DNA from: Panicum virgatum
Taxonomy: Eukaryota; Streptophyta; Magnoliopsida; Poales; Poaceae
Reading direction: 5' to 3'
Length of the DNA: 64,000 bases
Assembly (NCBI RefSeq): GCF_016808335.1
Contig: NC_053146.1
Location: forward strand, 24,794,637-24,858,636
Below, piece after piece: positions 1 to 9,549 of the stretch. Below the pieces are notes generated by a model that was given only the letters and a program-made list of their open reading frames with translations, ran no database searches and was not told where the DNA came from. The position numbers and the translations under genes are program-made. Each line of letters opens with the position of its first letter. Within the stretch, counting starts at the first letter, position 1.

Positions 1-329
1 AAGAAAGACTGGGCCGGTTTGGGCTGGATTAAACGGGCCAGACTGGATTGAGTTTGGTTTTGGGTTTGTTTTCTATTTCTCTCTTCCTATTTCTAAAACA
101 ATCCAACACATTTGAATTCAAATAAAATTTGAATTCAAACCCACTCAAATGAGTAAAATAAATGCACCAGCATGAATGCAACACAAATTTTTAAACTTAG
201 ACAAATTTTAATTACTTGTGAAACAAAAAATTTAGATTAAATGCAAGTCTAACACAATAAACCTTAGAAAATTAAATAAAGCCAATTAAATTTATTAATA
301 AATGCTGAAATTTAAATTAGGGTGTTACA
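1..329 (-). mobile_element. Tekay-type LTR fragment, reverse orientation, cut by window edge
   Basis: Read on the minus strand this begins TGTAACACCCTAATTTAAAT at 329 and follows the first 300 or so bases of the complete Tekay LTRs at 19728 and 28223. Shared landmarks include the TTTAATTGGCTTTATTTA stretch and the GAATTCAAA repeats. It is therefore the 5' end of a related LTR lying in the opposite direction. The rest lies left of the window, so a solo LTR cannot be told from a full element. The similarity is clear but lower than between the two complete LTRs, so it is a diverged relative. Confidence 0.85.
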
Positions 330-597
330 TAGGTGTAAAGTTATTTACTAAGTACATAAACATGGCAATATAAGAAAGAGGTAGTTACTGCTTATACAGG
401 CTAATGTGTTTATCTTTTTGTTTTCTCCTGATTGGATGAAAATAGGGTAGTGTATGTCTGGTTTCTCCTTGCCGACAAATTTTGTTGAAAATCCCGAGAA
501 GCTCGTGAGAAGGGTCCGACCTCGCATCGTCCCTCCTCTGATCTCGCAGTCGACAAGCGAACCAGCTTCCCAAGCACCATCAACAATCACTGAACTC
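330..597 (+). other. Residual 5' leader of element A1
   Basis: Short untranslated stretch between the inserted LTR end and the first gag codon of A1. I see no gene, PBS or LTR here. The A1 5' LTR and PBS are missing, lost or displaced by the insertion at 329/330. Confidence 0.5.
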
Positions 598-2509
598 ATG
601 GCTGAGAAGACTCTCGCGACTTGTCCGTCCCCTCAACTGCCAATCTGGTAACTGGACCCAACATTGACGTTGGGGACGTGAACTTTGAGCTGAAGACCAG
701 CCTCATAAATATGGTGCAGGCTAGCCCATTCTGTGGCAAGCCAAATGAGGACGCTAACGCCCATCTCCAGAATTTCTTGGAGCTTTGCAAGACCGTAACC
801 ATACGGGGCGTTACGGCAGACGCCATCAGGCTCCGCCTGTTTCCCTTCTCCCTCCTGGGGAAGGAGAAATAGTGGTTTTATCAGAACAAGGAAGCCGTCA
901 GCACGTGGGACAAATGTTCCACGGCGTTCCTTGCCAAATTCTTCCCGTTGGGCAAAACAAATGCCCTACGCAGAAGAATTTCAAGTTTCCAGCAGACAGG
1001 GATGGAATCTATCCCAGAAGCTTGGGAGAGACTCCAAGAATACGTACTCGCCTATCCTCATCATGGGATGGATGAGTGGCTCGTACTCCAAAGTTTCTAC
1101 AATGGGCTAACGACAACATCCAGAGCCCACCTTTATGCTGCTGCTGTAGGAGCCTATCTGGACCTCACAATTGCCAAGGCTACGGCCTTGATTGAAAAGA
1201 TGGTCTCCAACCAGGGCTGGAACGAGGAGCGTTCCCAGCCCATAACCAAGGGCGGAATGCATACCGTCAAGGAGATGGACATGCTCACCGCAAAGCTGGA
1301 CCTCCTAATAAAGAAGCTTGACGAAGGGAACCGGCAACAAATGCTCGTTCCCATTCATGCCATGAACTCGTACTTAATGTGCGAAGTTTGTGGTGACGGT
1401 GGACACTCAGGGAATGACTGCCCCGAAACCCGAGAAGACGCCGCCTACATCAACAACAACAACATCGGTTCCATCCACAAGGAGGTCAGGGGTGGGGTCA
1501 ATCACGCACACCATTCCAAGGAGGAGGTAACAACTATAACTCAAATTTCAATTCGAATTTCAATTCGAACCAACCCTCCTTGAGAGACTTAGTCTTTGGC
1601 CAAGCTAAAATCAATGAATCATTAAACAAGAAGCTTGCTGCCATTGATAAAATTTTAGAAAGCATACATGCAAAAGTTGAAACTCTTTCTTCTGCTTATA
1701 AAAACCAATTAAGTTTCAACAAAATGATAGAAACACAACTGGCTCAAATTGCTGCTGCTGTTCCTGTCTCTGAGTCCGGGAAGATTCCGGGGCAACCCGA
1801 ATCTCCCGTCGAGACTGCAAATATGGTGTCTACCGGGTGGGGCAACCTTCCCCGGCAGACTTCTCGAACTAACCATGCAGGCAGGTACAATCTCCCAAAG
1901 AATGATACATGGGATGGCCTTGTAGTAGCAATTCAAGAAGATCCAGGGATCCCCATGATCAGCTGCTCAATCTTCGATCAATACTATGAGCATGCACTCT
2001 GCGACCTGGGGGCCAGTGTCAACATTATGCCCATGGTAATATACGAGAAACTCCTATACCCTACTCTCTCCCCAACATATATGTGTGTGCAGCTCGCAAA
2101 CTCTACAATCCGGTATCCCGAGGGGATAGCCAAGAATGTTTTGGTCCGCGTGTGAGACTCCTTCGTCCTTGCAGACTTTGTAGTGATGGACATAGAAGGT
2201 GACCTAGGAATCGAGCTCCTCCTTGGGCGACCATTCCTGAGGGCCGCCAGAGCAAGGATAGACGTGGGAAGAGGAGAAATCCGCTTCCGTGTTGGGAAGG
2301 AGAACATGTTCTTCAGATTCAAACAGAGGAAAGAGTAGTGCATCCTGAACCGACAGGATGATGAAGGGCAGGCAATTTGGGATGCACCAGAATCCCCACT
2401 ACCAAGACCTATGGCCACAAGATCAAAGAAAAGACGTGCAAAGAAGGTGTGGCGTAAGGTCGCAAGCTCGTCCTCGTCCAATTCTCCAGGACGAGCCGAG
2501 CAGTGGTAA
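598..2509 (+). pseudogene. gag-PR: Degenerate gag-protease ORF of Athila-like element A1
   Basis: This encodes the particle protein and aspartic protease of a Ty3/gypsy Athila-type element. From ATG 598 the reading (after a one-base shift near 614) has typical Athila gag motifs: ASPFCGKPNEDANAHLQ, DAIRLRLFPFSL, AFLAKFFPLGKTNALR and EAWERLQEY. A CEVCGDGGHSGNDC zinc knuckle lies near 1381. An Asn-rich linker follows after a frameshift near 1460. The protease (1915-2330) reads LCDLGASVNIMP, with DLGA instead of the active DTGA or DSGA. In-frame stops at 868 (TAG), 2153 (TGA) and 2336 (TAG) each fit one C-to-T change. The frame closes with a basic tail (RSKKRRAKKVWRK) and TAA at 2507. No reverse transcriptase follows. 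Copy A2 stops at the same TGG-TAA, so absence of pol is a family trait. Confidence 0.85.
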
Positions 2510-3078
2510 TCACAGCAGGAGAAAGGTCCTGCTCGTCAGACTCAAAACGACGAACCCTTACCGAAGGTAAATCGGTACGTATCTCATATTTGCTTTCCAC
2601 CTTTTTGCTTTTCTCAACTTTTTCGATTTTTCCCACTGCATATCTGAATTTTCAAAACACTCATGCATGCTAGAAACCTTTCTAGCACTTTTTCTTCCTT
2701 GCACAAAAAACCAAAAAAAAATTTGAGCATAAAGATCCTTTGAAAAATAATTTTGAACATCTTTCGAGACAAAGTTTGGCCGGGCACCCAAGTTTTCAAA
2801 ACTTAGAGCCGTTGTGCCCGGGCATTCTCTCTTTAAATAGAGGTCGAGGGGTGAGTTTTGAGCTCTCACACTCAACTCTCATTAACTCACTCCCTCTCAA
2901 AACACTCTCAAACTTTGCTCTCGGGTTTTCATGGGATTTTTGCTCAAGATTTGAATTCAAGAGACCTCTCTCTCTCATTTCTTTGCTGCAAGAAAGAAGG
3001 AGCAACTCATGGGTAAGAACATTCATTTCGGTTTCACTAACGTAACCCGTTTCGAGTTGCACATGTTTTTATTCCATC
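2510..3078 (+). promoter_or_regulatory. Spacer with internal TATA box before the env-position ORF (A1)
   Basis: This non-coding spacer replaces the pol region. It contains TTTAAATAG (TATA-like, 2832-2840), then a CT-rich leader with many CTCTCA/CACTCAACTCTC runs, a splice-donor-like GGGTAAGAAC near 3011, a CACTAAC near 3036, and ATG 3079. A2 keeps the same order (TATA at 18480, donor-like GGGTAAGAAC near 18658). Conservation of TATA, leader and donor-like site in two diverged copies suggests a promoter for the downstream ORF. This is inference; no transcript is known here. Confidence 0.5.
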
Positions 3079-4599
3079 ATGAAAGGCATAGGGCGGAAGG
3101 TCTCCAGCACATTCAAGAAAATAACGGGTGGAAGTTCATCCCGTTCTCGGGGTGGCTCAAGCTCGTACACACCCGAACCTACGCCTACACCAAGCACGAT
3201 GGATTATGAGGAAGAAGAACAATACGAAGAGATGCAAGCCGAACTGCAAGCCGAAATGATAGAGATTGATACGAAAGATGCACCATACCTCGACTTGCGA
3301 GATGATCGTGAACGACAAGGCTATGCCATCCTCAAGAACAAAAGCTTCGTCCACACCCGAGCATTCGATCCGGACCTCCTCATCAAAACAGGTATGTACA
3401 AAGACTACTCTAACGTTTGACATGAAATTGGATGGGATAACTTCGTTCCCGTTGACGAGTATAGTTCTCGACTCCTCACCATCCAATTTCTTTGCACTCT
3501 TCGGGAGGTGGAAAACAGGGTTTACTTTCAACTTTTTGGGAAAGAATATTTGCTTTCTTGGAAAACTTTTGCTGACCACCTCGATTTCAACAAACGCTGG
3601 CCAATTTCTCTCGACCAAGCTTGCCGAGGTTTTAATTGTCATGAATTTTGGGGACGGATTTCGGGTCAAGTTGTCTATGGCAAGTTCGCACCTCGGTGTG
3701 GTGACATTCATAATCCAACTCTTCAGTTGATGCACAAGTGGTTGACCATCACTCTCTTTCCAAAAGATGATGTCTGACCCATGCACAACGATGAGTTGCT
3801 CATTCTTTATGCCATGGTCAACAAGATCAAAATCTCACCCGCGCAAAGCTTTGGTTAAGCAATGGCTTTTCAATTTCAAGATGATGGGTCCTATTGAGTG
3901 TACTTCTTTGATTACTCGCATCGCTACACATATCGGTACCTTAGAAGGGAATTCTATTCCTTTCATTGAGGGCGACCGTGCGTATATCGATGAGGCCTAT
4001 TTGATCCAAGGTCACACACTCAAGAAAAGCCCGAATGACTTTTTGATTTTCTTTTACTTGGGCTATACAAATGAGATTCTGCTGCCCAATACGGAGTTCC
4101 ATTTGTATAATTGTCATTCGCTAACCATCCCTCTCGTTCCACGAGAAGGGGGTTGTAGGCATAGATCTTCTGGTTTGCCTAGTAGGATGACAAGAAGCAG
4201 GACAAGAAGGGAGGCAGAACCGACACCACCGCCTCGGCAACCACATCACTCATATCAGCATGAGGCCGGTGGTTCGTCATGGCACAATGCCAGCACTGAG
4301 GAGTGGACACGGCACTAGGCCGCCGGTCCACCAGTTCCAGCTCCGGTGGAGCCCCGAACCTCATCAGACGGACATCTTCGTCCAGAGGTTTCGGTGCCAT
4401 CACCTAGCAGCTAGGAGAGCTGCGGGTGTAGGGTGACAACATACAAGAGATGCTGAACCAACACATCGATACTACCCAATCATGGCAGCGTCACACCGGC
4501 GAGAGGATCCACGACATGGAGCAGTTGCAATTGCAGTGATAGGAGGAGTGGAGGGCATACTGCCGTTGGACGGGTTTCAACCCTGATCAGCCGCAGTGA
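3079..4599 (+). pseudogene. Env-position ORF (ATHILA ORF-1 / plant transposon protein-like) of A1
   Basis: This ORF resembles the plant-specific family found at the env position of Athila elements (ATHILA ORF-1 or 'putative plant transposon protein'). Function is unknown and I see no transmembrane segment. The N-terminus is basic and Ser/Gly-rich, followed by an acidic segment. The core motifs are IGWDNFVP, LLTIQFLCTL, YFQLFGKEYLLSWKTFA, LDFNKRWPISL, DIHNPTLQLMHKWL and ELLILYAMVNKI. The tail is Gln-rich. Stops at 3418 (TGA for Trp) and 3775 (TGA for Arg) interrupt one frame. An extra A near 3845 shifts the frame, and stops at 4316 and near 4414 follow. The natural TGA (4597) aligns with the one in A2 (32092). 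About 500 codons originally. Confidence 0.75.
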
Positions 4600-5990
4600 G
4601 CCTGAAGCTAGCTTGGGGGAGGGCCCCCATGAGAGGTAACTTGTATCATTTATCTTTACTGCTTTCATAACCTTGCATGAAACAAATAAAAATTTGCAAA
4701 ACTTAGAAAACACCAAAAATATTTCTTTTAATATGTGTAGTAAGCATGGTGTAAGTCTTTCTTGTTGAGATGATGAATAGTTGCTCTGTTAATTTCCTTC
4801 ATATGCTTAGTTACAACTTTATGCTCTACCTGATTTTGGGTTTGGTGGCTTAAAATTTTCAAACCTTAAACTTGAAACTTGTGGGTAGCAAAAAGCATGA
4901 TCCAAATCTAAGTTGTTGTGAGTTATGATATGGTTAAGTAGAGTTGCTATAATCTTCTCTTATGTGATACTTGACATCCGGAGTATATAATTATGAAAAT
5001 ACAAAAATATAATAAAGTTCCTTGATGATATGGAAATTTCTATCCAAAGTCATATGTTGTTTTTCATTGCAAAACCTTCCACATATGCAACTTGCTATCT
5101 CATTGAGTTTTGTCAAATTGTTGTGACCCTTAATGAGATTCATTTCATACTCCCATGATCAAGATCACGTACACATTTGTACCACATGCTATGCTTCTAC
5201 ACTAGAAGTAAGCAAATATCCATCCATCCACAAAATAAAACTCCAAGACCATGTATGACACATCTCTCTCATAAATATGTTAAGGATATGGGGCTATGCA
5301 AAAAGAAAATAGAAGATGCATACCCAAAGAAGGTATGCCACATGCTTCGGCATGTCAAAAAAAAAAGAAAATAAAAGATGCATACCCAAAGAAGGTATGC
5401 CACATGCCTAGGCATGTCAAAAAAAAAAGAGAGAAAAGCCCCTTATCCAAAAAGAAAGAAAAAGAAAAGAGAGAGATGGTGCATACAAAGGAGTTCATAC
5501 ACCATCCACCAAAAATATCCACACACTTGCACATCTTGATCAAGGTTTATGACTTGTTTCTCTTTTGGATCCGGTCTTTGACTTAGCAAAATATGAGAAG
5601 CAGGTATGCCTTCAAATCCTCCATACCTACAGCTCCACAAAAATAGCCATTAGAGATAGGTTGAGGAAGAAAGGCACAATAAAAAGCCTTGGTAAGGAAT
5701 CATACACATTGAGCGATCCGAGAAATCATCTGAGCAACTTTATACATTTCTTTTGAAAAAACTTACAAAATCTCCGGATTGACGGTTGAACTAAAGAGAA
5801 AGAAATATGAGCACTCTATGATACCGTTCTGACTCTCAACCGCCAAAGATGAGGTGAAGCTATAAGCTCCACAGGAGTAAGAGGTAAGAACAAAAGACAA
5901 CTTATTCAAAATCAAGGTAAGAAGCATTCGGTTGTGCCTAAGTATGAGTTGGAAATTCAACATTGTAGCAAAAGGCTAGGTTGGGGGTGT
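4600..5990 (+). other. 3' untranslated region of A1
   Basis: AT-rich and non-coding. It holds two tandem double hairpins (5318-5417) and a block, roughly 5080-5750, clearly homologous to the 3' UTR of the Tat element (about 43780-44370). Shared strings include GATCAAGATCA, CTTGCACATCTTGAT-like, GGATCCGGTCTTTGACTT and AATCATACACATTGAGCGAT. It ends in the polypurine tract GTTGGGGGTGT (5980-5990) immediately before the LTR. Relative to A2 about 40 bases before the tract are missing, including a 9 bp hairpin. Confidence 0.8.
5318..5417 (+). repeat. Tandem double-hairpin repeat in A1 3' UTR
   Basis: Two units of about 38 bases separated by an A-rich linker. Each unit has hairpin 1, GCATACC-loop-GGTATGC, followed by hairpin 2, ACATGC-loop-GCATGT. 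The first unit (5318-5355) closes hairpin 2 with a C(TTCG)G tetraloop. The second (5380-5417) has loop CTAG. A2 has the same pair at 33946-33983 and 34015-34052, with a G.U-compatible change (GCATGC/GCATGT) and a TTAG loop. Confidence 0.75.
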
Positions 5991-7405
5991 TGTTGACGGT
6001 CGTTAAGTGCAAAATATGACCGTCAACTATACTCATAAAAGAAGGAAAACTATACCTCTTACTCAGATATTTGTATCACTAACCTAGCTCCATAGTTGTT
6101 TTCGAAGATTTATGATTTCAGGAGCACAAGTCCGGAATAAGATGAAAACACAACGAATGCGTAGACAGAAGTCACAGACGATCGTGTCCTGCGTAACATG
6201 AGCAAAGGAGGCCCACAAACCAGACCAAACCAGGCAGTGTACCAGACAAGGATGGTGGCCAATGGCGGGAAGGGGGGATCGGCCGACCCCACCTGTCAGC
6301 CTTTCCCGCTGATTTTTAGCAGGAAGCTTGATCTTATCCTCCCAATGGCGGTTTGGCACGTTTCCATGTTTAGAGATGGCGGGAACCGACCTCAAGAGCT
6401 ATATAAGGGGCCTCCCACCAGTCTCACCACACACACCACTTGAAGGACTCTCTCTCTCTACACTCTCTTGTGACTTGTACTCCTTAGGGTAGTGGAGCTA
6501 GGCTAGTACTTCATCTCCTTAGCGAATCCAGTCATCCTCGGGGTCGGCAAACAATCCTCGGCCTCTGGTGTGGCTTTGTATTCCGACTTTTGTTATATTA
6601 TTCATATCGAGTTCGTTCTTGGTTATCTTGCTATGTTCTTAGCATGCTTAGCCTTGATCAGTGCTTCATCAAGTTATAATAGTTGCTTGCTTAGACCAGA
6701 TGAGCTGGGTAAGGACATCGGTTTGCTGTGCTTTTGGGCTTGCCTTAGCATCTTAGCTGTCCATCCGAAGGGTGGGGGACCCGGGGGTGCAAGGGTAGTG
6801 ACTTCATATGCGGGCATGGTGCCCGGGTATGCGGGATCCTTCGGATATGACGGTGCTCCATGGTGTGACTGGGGTAGACCGGAGATGGTGACAGCCCTGT
6901 CGGTCCGCCGGGAAACTGCTTCTCGGTTAGCGTACTCCCCGATGTTCGGGTACGGTGTAGGAGTTCATGCAAAGATAAAACGGGGCTGGATGTTCTCCAG
7001 TGCTGGTCATTCTCCCCGATGTCCCTAATTTTCCGGCACCTGCAGCTCTAAGCAATGTGGCTAACATAACTTATCTACTAATATGAATAGTATACTAGGA
7101 ATCTTTGCCTATGCTCCCACTAACCTTTGGTGTGCTTGTTTATTCTTTATTCATGAGAGTTGGCTATTCTGTGTGTGTCAATTAACCCTGATTATCATTC
7201 ATTTATCACTTACCCCTGTATAGTCAGTGGTCTTCATCTTACTCATACGTGTCATGGTTATGGAACTTGTAAATAAACTTTACACAACCTAGCCATCCCT
7301 TGGGAAAATATAAATAACGATACCCTGAATACTTCCGGGTGAAATGCTACAACGGTATATCCGTGCGCTTGTGGATCTTTCTGTAAGTGTTAAGACATAC
7401 CAACA
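5991..7405 (+). mobile_element. Athila-type LTR shared by A1 (left) and element C (right)
   Basis: 1415 bp, starting TGTTGACGGTCGTTAAGTGC after a polypurine tract and ending AAGACATACCAACA before a PBS. A TATA box lies at 6401-6406 (CTATATAAGG), preceded by GGGGATCGGCCGACCCC-like sequence near 6275. The end matches the TSD-verified end of A' (62076). The 3' end contains a CCGTGCGCTTGTGG segment common to the A, A' and B LTRs. It has internal sequence on both sides, so it serves as 3' LTR of A1 and 5' LTR of C. Confidence 0.85.
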
Positions 7406-7409
7406 CCAG

Positions 7410-7465
7410 CATTTCTGGCGGCGTTGCTAGGAACTAACCACTCCTAGTGGCGACGCTAAGAAATG
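7410..7465 (+). promoter_or_regulatory. Primer binding site (tRNA-Asp type) inside a hairpin
   Basis: TGGCGGCGTTGC (7416-7427) matches, with one mismatch, the complement of the plant tRNA-Asp 3' end (TGGCGCCGTTGC), the usual Athila primer. It sits within an inverted-repeat structure: CATTTCT/AGAAATG outside, CGTTGC/GCGACG inside, and CTAGGA/TCCTAG at the tip. The same fold recurs twice at 62518-62643. Confidence 0.75.
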
Positions 7466-7824
7466 TCAACACTCGACGATCCTCAGTGCACCAGAAGATC
7501 AAGTTCAAATACCTCAGCCCGAGCTCCTTAATCTCCTCTCCCTTCCTTGAGTCTCTTTGCCTAATTGAGCTCTTTTGAGTTGATTAGGTGGATAACTTAA
7601 GTGCTAGCTCGCCCCAAAATAAAATTTGAGTACTAATTAGTGAAATTCATAAACCAGAAAACACAAAAAAAATATTTCCCCTCCAAATAAAATCATGGCA
7701 CGTTGAACGTTGAACGTTTGTGGTGGTTTAACGCCCCGCAAGAACGACTAACGACTAACGCTAACCCTCTTTTTAACCCCTTGTTTCCTTCGGGTATTGC
7801 TCGTACTAACCTTTTGCAGGCACC
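7466..7824 (+). promoter_or_regulatory. Leader of element C ending in a strong intron acceptor
   Basis: Non-coding leader between the PBS hairpin and the C ORF. It ends with a branch-point consensus TACTAAC (7804-7810), a short pyrimidine tract and GCAG (7816-7819), five bases before ATG 7825. Candidate donors lie upstream, for example AGGTGGATAAC near 7588 or sites in the LTR. This suggests the ORF is expressed from a spliced RNA (inference). Confidence 0.5.
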
Positions 7825-9549
7825 ATGCTGAATCCAGCCAAGGAGAAGGTCAAGAAGGCACTCTCGAGAAAATCGAGAAGCTCGCGGAGTTCGTCTTCTT
7901 CTCGGGATAGCATGTCGGTCGACTCCGATCACCGTTCACACGCATCCCGGATGGAAGAAGAAATTCCCGCAGTCCCACGAAGCCGTTTCCGCATCACGAT
8001 CCTGACGATGGTTGAACAAATCATTGTCAAGAACAACTACGAGTGGCAAGCACTCGAACTGCTGAAAAGGCAGACATACGCCCATGCCAAGAGGTTCGAA
8101 ACCCGCTTCCTCATCATGACGAGACTCCTGCAAGACATGAACCAAGCTTTCACTGCCGTCGGATGGGAGAACTTCGCCGACATCGTCAAGCCAGGTTCGA
8201 AACTCTTGACCATGGAATTCCTTATGTCACTTACCGTTGAAGAAACCAGCACTAAAACTAAAGTTTACTTTCGGTTCTTTAACGAACAATTCGAAATGAC
8301 CCTCTAACAATTTAGTGTCGCTTTGGGTTTTAATAAAAGATGCATCCTAGACCCCAACACACTTGTTGAGCGCTATGAGTATGACCACAGCTCTTGGTGG
8401 AGTGTAATTTCTAATGAACCCGTGAGTAGTAAGAACAGCATAGTCTCAATTCATAATCCTACTCTGAGGTTCCTCGCCAAGTGGCTCGCCGTGGTTGTGC
8501 ACTCTCGCACAGACCTTCGCCTCACAGACCTTCGCCTCTGTAGCTTGCCTGAGCTGCAATATCTGTATGCTATGGCGAACAAGATTCACTTTTCGCCCAT
8601 TCGGAGCATGCTTGCTCATTGGCAGAAGATGATTTCGGGCAGAAGCCCCATCGACATAACCCCACTGGTCACTCGTGTGGCAAGTTATGTCAAAGTGATG
8701 GATGGCGCCAAAGTCACCTTCTTGCCTGAGACTGAGGCGTATAGATACAAGGTCGGTCTTGAGCATTTTTTGCAAGGGCACATGATGCGGGAGGGGCCAG
8801 GGAATTCTATCTTTATGTGTTACCCCGGGTACGATTGAGAAATCGAGCTTCTAGGCCCGAGACTCTCTCTCTACTCGGTGAAAAGTCTAACATTGCAGAT
8901 GGAGAAAATAGAACCCGCACAACGGAGTGTTGCAGGTCCATAGACGAGGAGCAGGACCCGGCACGAGCAGGCCGGAGCAGGTCCATCACGACGGACACCA
9001 CCAGTTCATGCCTCGGCACAACCGGGGCCGTCCACGCAGAACATGAGCTTCGAGGAGGCATACAGGCATTACACATATGACCCGTATCAGGCCGGCAGCA
9101 GCAGATTCGCCGGCAGGCAAGGACCATACTACCCCGCAGGTATGCATCCGTCTTATGGTCCACAAGTGGGTCCCTAATTCTCAGCACGCTTCAACTATGA
9201 GGACCCAATTCTTTGGAGTATCACAGATCTCTCAAACCGCATCAGCACCCTTGGTACACAGCAGCAGCAGATGCAGGACACGATGGCACACAACACCCAG
9301 CTCACTTAGGAGAGCTGGGGGCTGACTTCCGCCTTGCCGTACGACATCTCGAACGTCTTCATTCACCTTGGGCTGGACTATCAGCAGTCCTAGCCATACC
9401 AGCCGTACCAGCAGCCCAAACAGGAGAACAATGACGACGAACAGGGGAACAACGACGAGGAGGAGAACAATGACGACTACGAGGAGGATAAGGATGATGA
9501 TGAGGAGGACCCCAATGAGGGAGAGCAGGACTCCGATGAGGAGGACTGA
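7825..9549 (+). pseudogene. Sole ORF of element C: env-position plant transposon protein
   Basis: A single frame of 574 codons runs from ATG 7825 to TGA 9547. It is homologous to the env-position ORF of A1/A2: VGWENFADI, LLTMEFLMSL, VYFRFFNEQFEMTL, GFNKRC, IHNPTLRFLAKWLAV, LQYLYAMANKIHFSP and TPLVTRVASYV. The N-terminus is Ser/Arg/Lys-rich, the middle is Tyr/Gln/Pro-rich, and the last 40 residues are almost all Asp, Glu and Asn. Six in-frame stops (8305 TAA, 8836 TGA, 8941 TAG, 9175 TAA, 9307 TAG, 9391 TAG) interrupt it. I see no frameshift, and each stop could come from one C-to-T change in CAA, CAG or CGA. No gag, protease or pol is visible in C, making it fully non-autonomous. Function unknown. 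Confidence 0.75.

Noticed and set aside
3079..4599. True envelope glycoprotein
   Set aside because: No signal peptide, cleavage site or transmembrane segment is visible; only the position resembles env.
5318..5417. CRISPR-like repeat array
   Set aside because: Only two units with an A-rich linker in a plant retrotransposon 3' UTR; no array structure.
5177..5586. Lys-rich open frames in the A1 3' UTR
   Set aside because: They arise from A-rich linkers and hairpin repeats and are not preserved in frame in A2.
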